Below, in pieces: positions 5,674-5,783 of a DNA stretch of 5,783 bases. Below the pieces are notes generated by a model, which saw only the letters and a program-made list of their open reading frames with translations, did no database searches and had not been told where the DNA came from. The translations under genes and the position numbers were made by a program. The DNA comes from Haloferacaceae archaeon (lineage in GTDB: Archaea > Halobacteriota > Halobacteria > Halobacteriales > Haloferacaceae), in NCBI GenBank assembly GCA_018609965.1, contig JAHENP010000096.1, forward strand, positions 1 to 5,783. The letters run 5' to 3'. Each line of letters begins with the position of its first letter. The first letter of the stretch is position 1.

Positions 5674-5783
5674 CACTGGCAATGGGTTCCGGACAGAAAG
5701 TAACTCTGACTCCCAGTATGGGATAGGAGTAACGGTAGTTTGGCCCTGCCAGGAGTCTGGTCATGTCGACCAGGCTGCAAACC

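Larger units (their letters stand above)
5486..5783 (-). mobile_element. Probable terminus of an IS200/IS605 (IS1341-like) element or derived non-autonomous element
   Basis: From about 5486 to the window end, G+C falls to about 48-53%, against much higher values in the GH32 gene. The stretch is packed with perfect short hairpins (5496-5515, 5512-5572, 5601-5615, 5653-5673, 5711-5723, 5757-5773). IS200/IS605 elements have no terminal inverted repeats; they carry subterminal hairpins recognised by the TnpA transposase, and their tnpB gene is followed by a structured RNA. Read on the minus strand, CCCACCCC-TAAA-GGGGTGGG followed by CTTTCTCCTTG resembles such a right end, with tnpB expected beyond position 5783. 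An open minus frame ends at a TAG at 5649-5651 and could be its tail, but no zinc finger is in view. Haloarchaea also carry non-coding relatives (PATE elements), which would look the same here. The outer boundary and the orientation are uncertain. Bases 5423-5485, between GH32 and this element, show nothing recognisable. Confidence 0.5.

Noticed and set aside
5653..5676. tRNA T-arm-like GGTTCGAA on the minus strand
   Set aside because: No matching acceptor stem, D-arm or anticodon arm surrounds it; the 8-bp hairpin explains the motif.
5473..5682. 69-codon minus-strand reading frame ending across the terminal hairpin
   Set aside because: No recognisable motif or start signal; its end is encoded by the hairpin itself, so it is more likely a by-product of structured non-coding DNA.
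5435..5782. Long plus-strand open frame to the window edge
   Set aside because: It spans the hairpins, has no supported start or recognisable domain, and probably reflects chance openness in a non-coding region.

Overview
The window looks like haloarchaeal chromosome. Coding regions are mostly G+C-rich with G/C-ending codons, the proteins are rich in Asp and Glu, and two starts have a TATA-like box at the distance expected for leaderless or short-leader transcripts. No rRNA, tRNA or CRISPR array was found. Family calls rest on motifs I can read, without database searches.

Layout: (a) 1-214, minus strand, the N-terminal 71 codons of an NAD(P)H-hydrate epimerase (YjeF_N type), running off the left edge. 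(b) 215-343, a divergent intergenic region whose AT-rich part (about 285-325) carries a likely promoter. (c) 344-1717, plus strand, an amino-type DNA methyltransferase (DPFVGTGTT and TSPPY motifs), with a TTG start behind a Shine-Dalgarno-like GAGG, lower G+C than its neighbours, and no restriction gene in view. (d) 1769-2992, plus, a major facilitator superfamily transporter of about 12 helices. (e) 2993-3112, an intergenic region with two perfect 16-nt direct repeats 23 bp apart, just upstream of a TATA-like box. (f) 3113-5422, plus, a 769-residue intracellular glycoside hydrolase of family GH32 (sucrose/fructan hydrolase) with an extra N-terminal domain resembling ThuA or class I glutamine-amidotransferase folds. 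(g) 5423-5783, no convincing gene. Its right-hand 300 bases drop to about 50% G+C and are dense in short perfect inverted repeats. The 8-bp CCCACCCC/GGGGTGGG hairpin looks like a terminus of an IS200/IS605 (IS1341-like) transposon or a derived non-autonomous element, read on the minus strand.

How the parts may work together: the transporter and GH32 gene are adjacent and co-directional, so they could form a sugar-use locus, but the 120-bp gap with its own promoter-like signals suggests GH32 is transcribed separately, and the transporter's substrate cannot be read from sequence. The methyltransferase seems an independent, probably acquired gene. The most unusual parts are the right-end structured DNA (possible guide-RNA scaffold of a TnpB-type element), the GH32 fusion with its RDP-to-RDH change, and the repeat pair in front of GH32.
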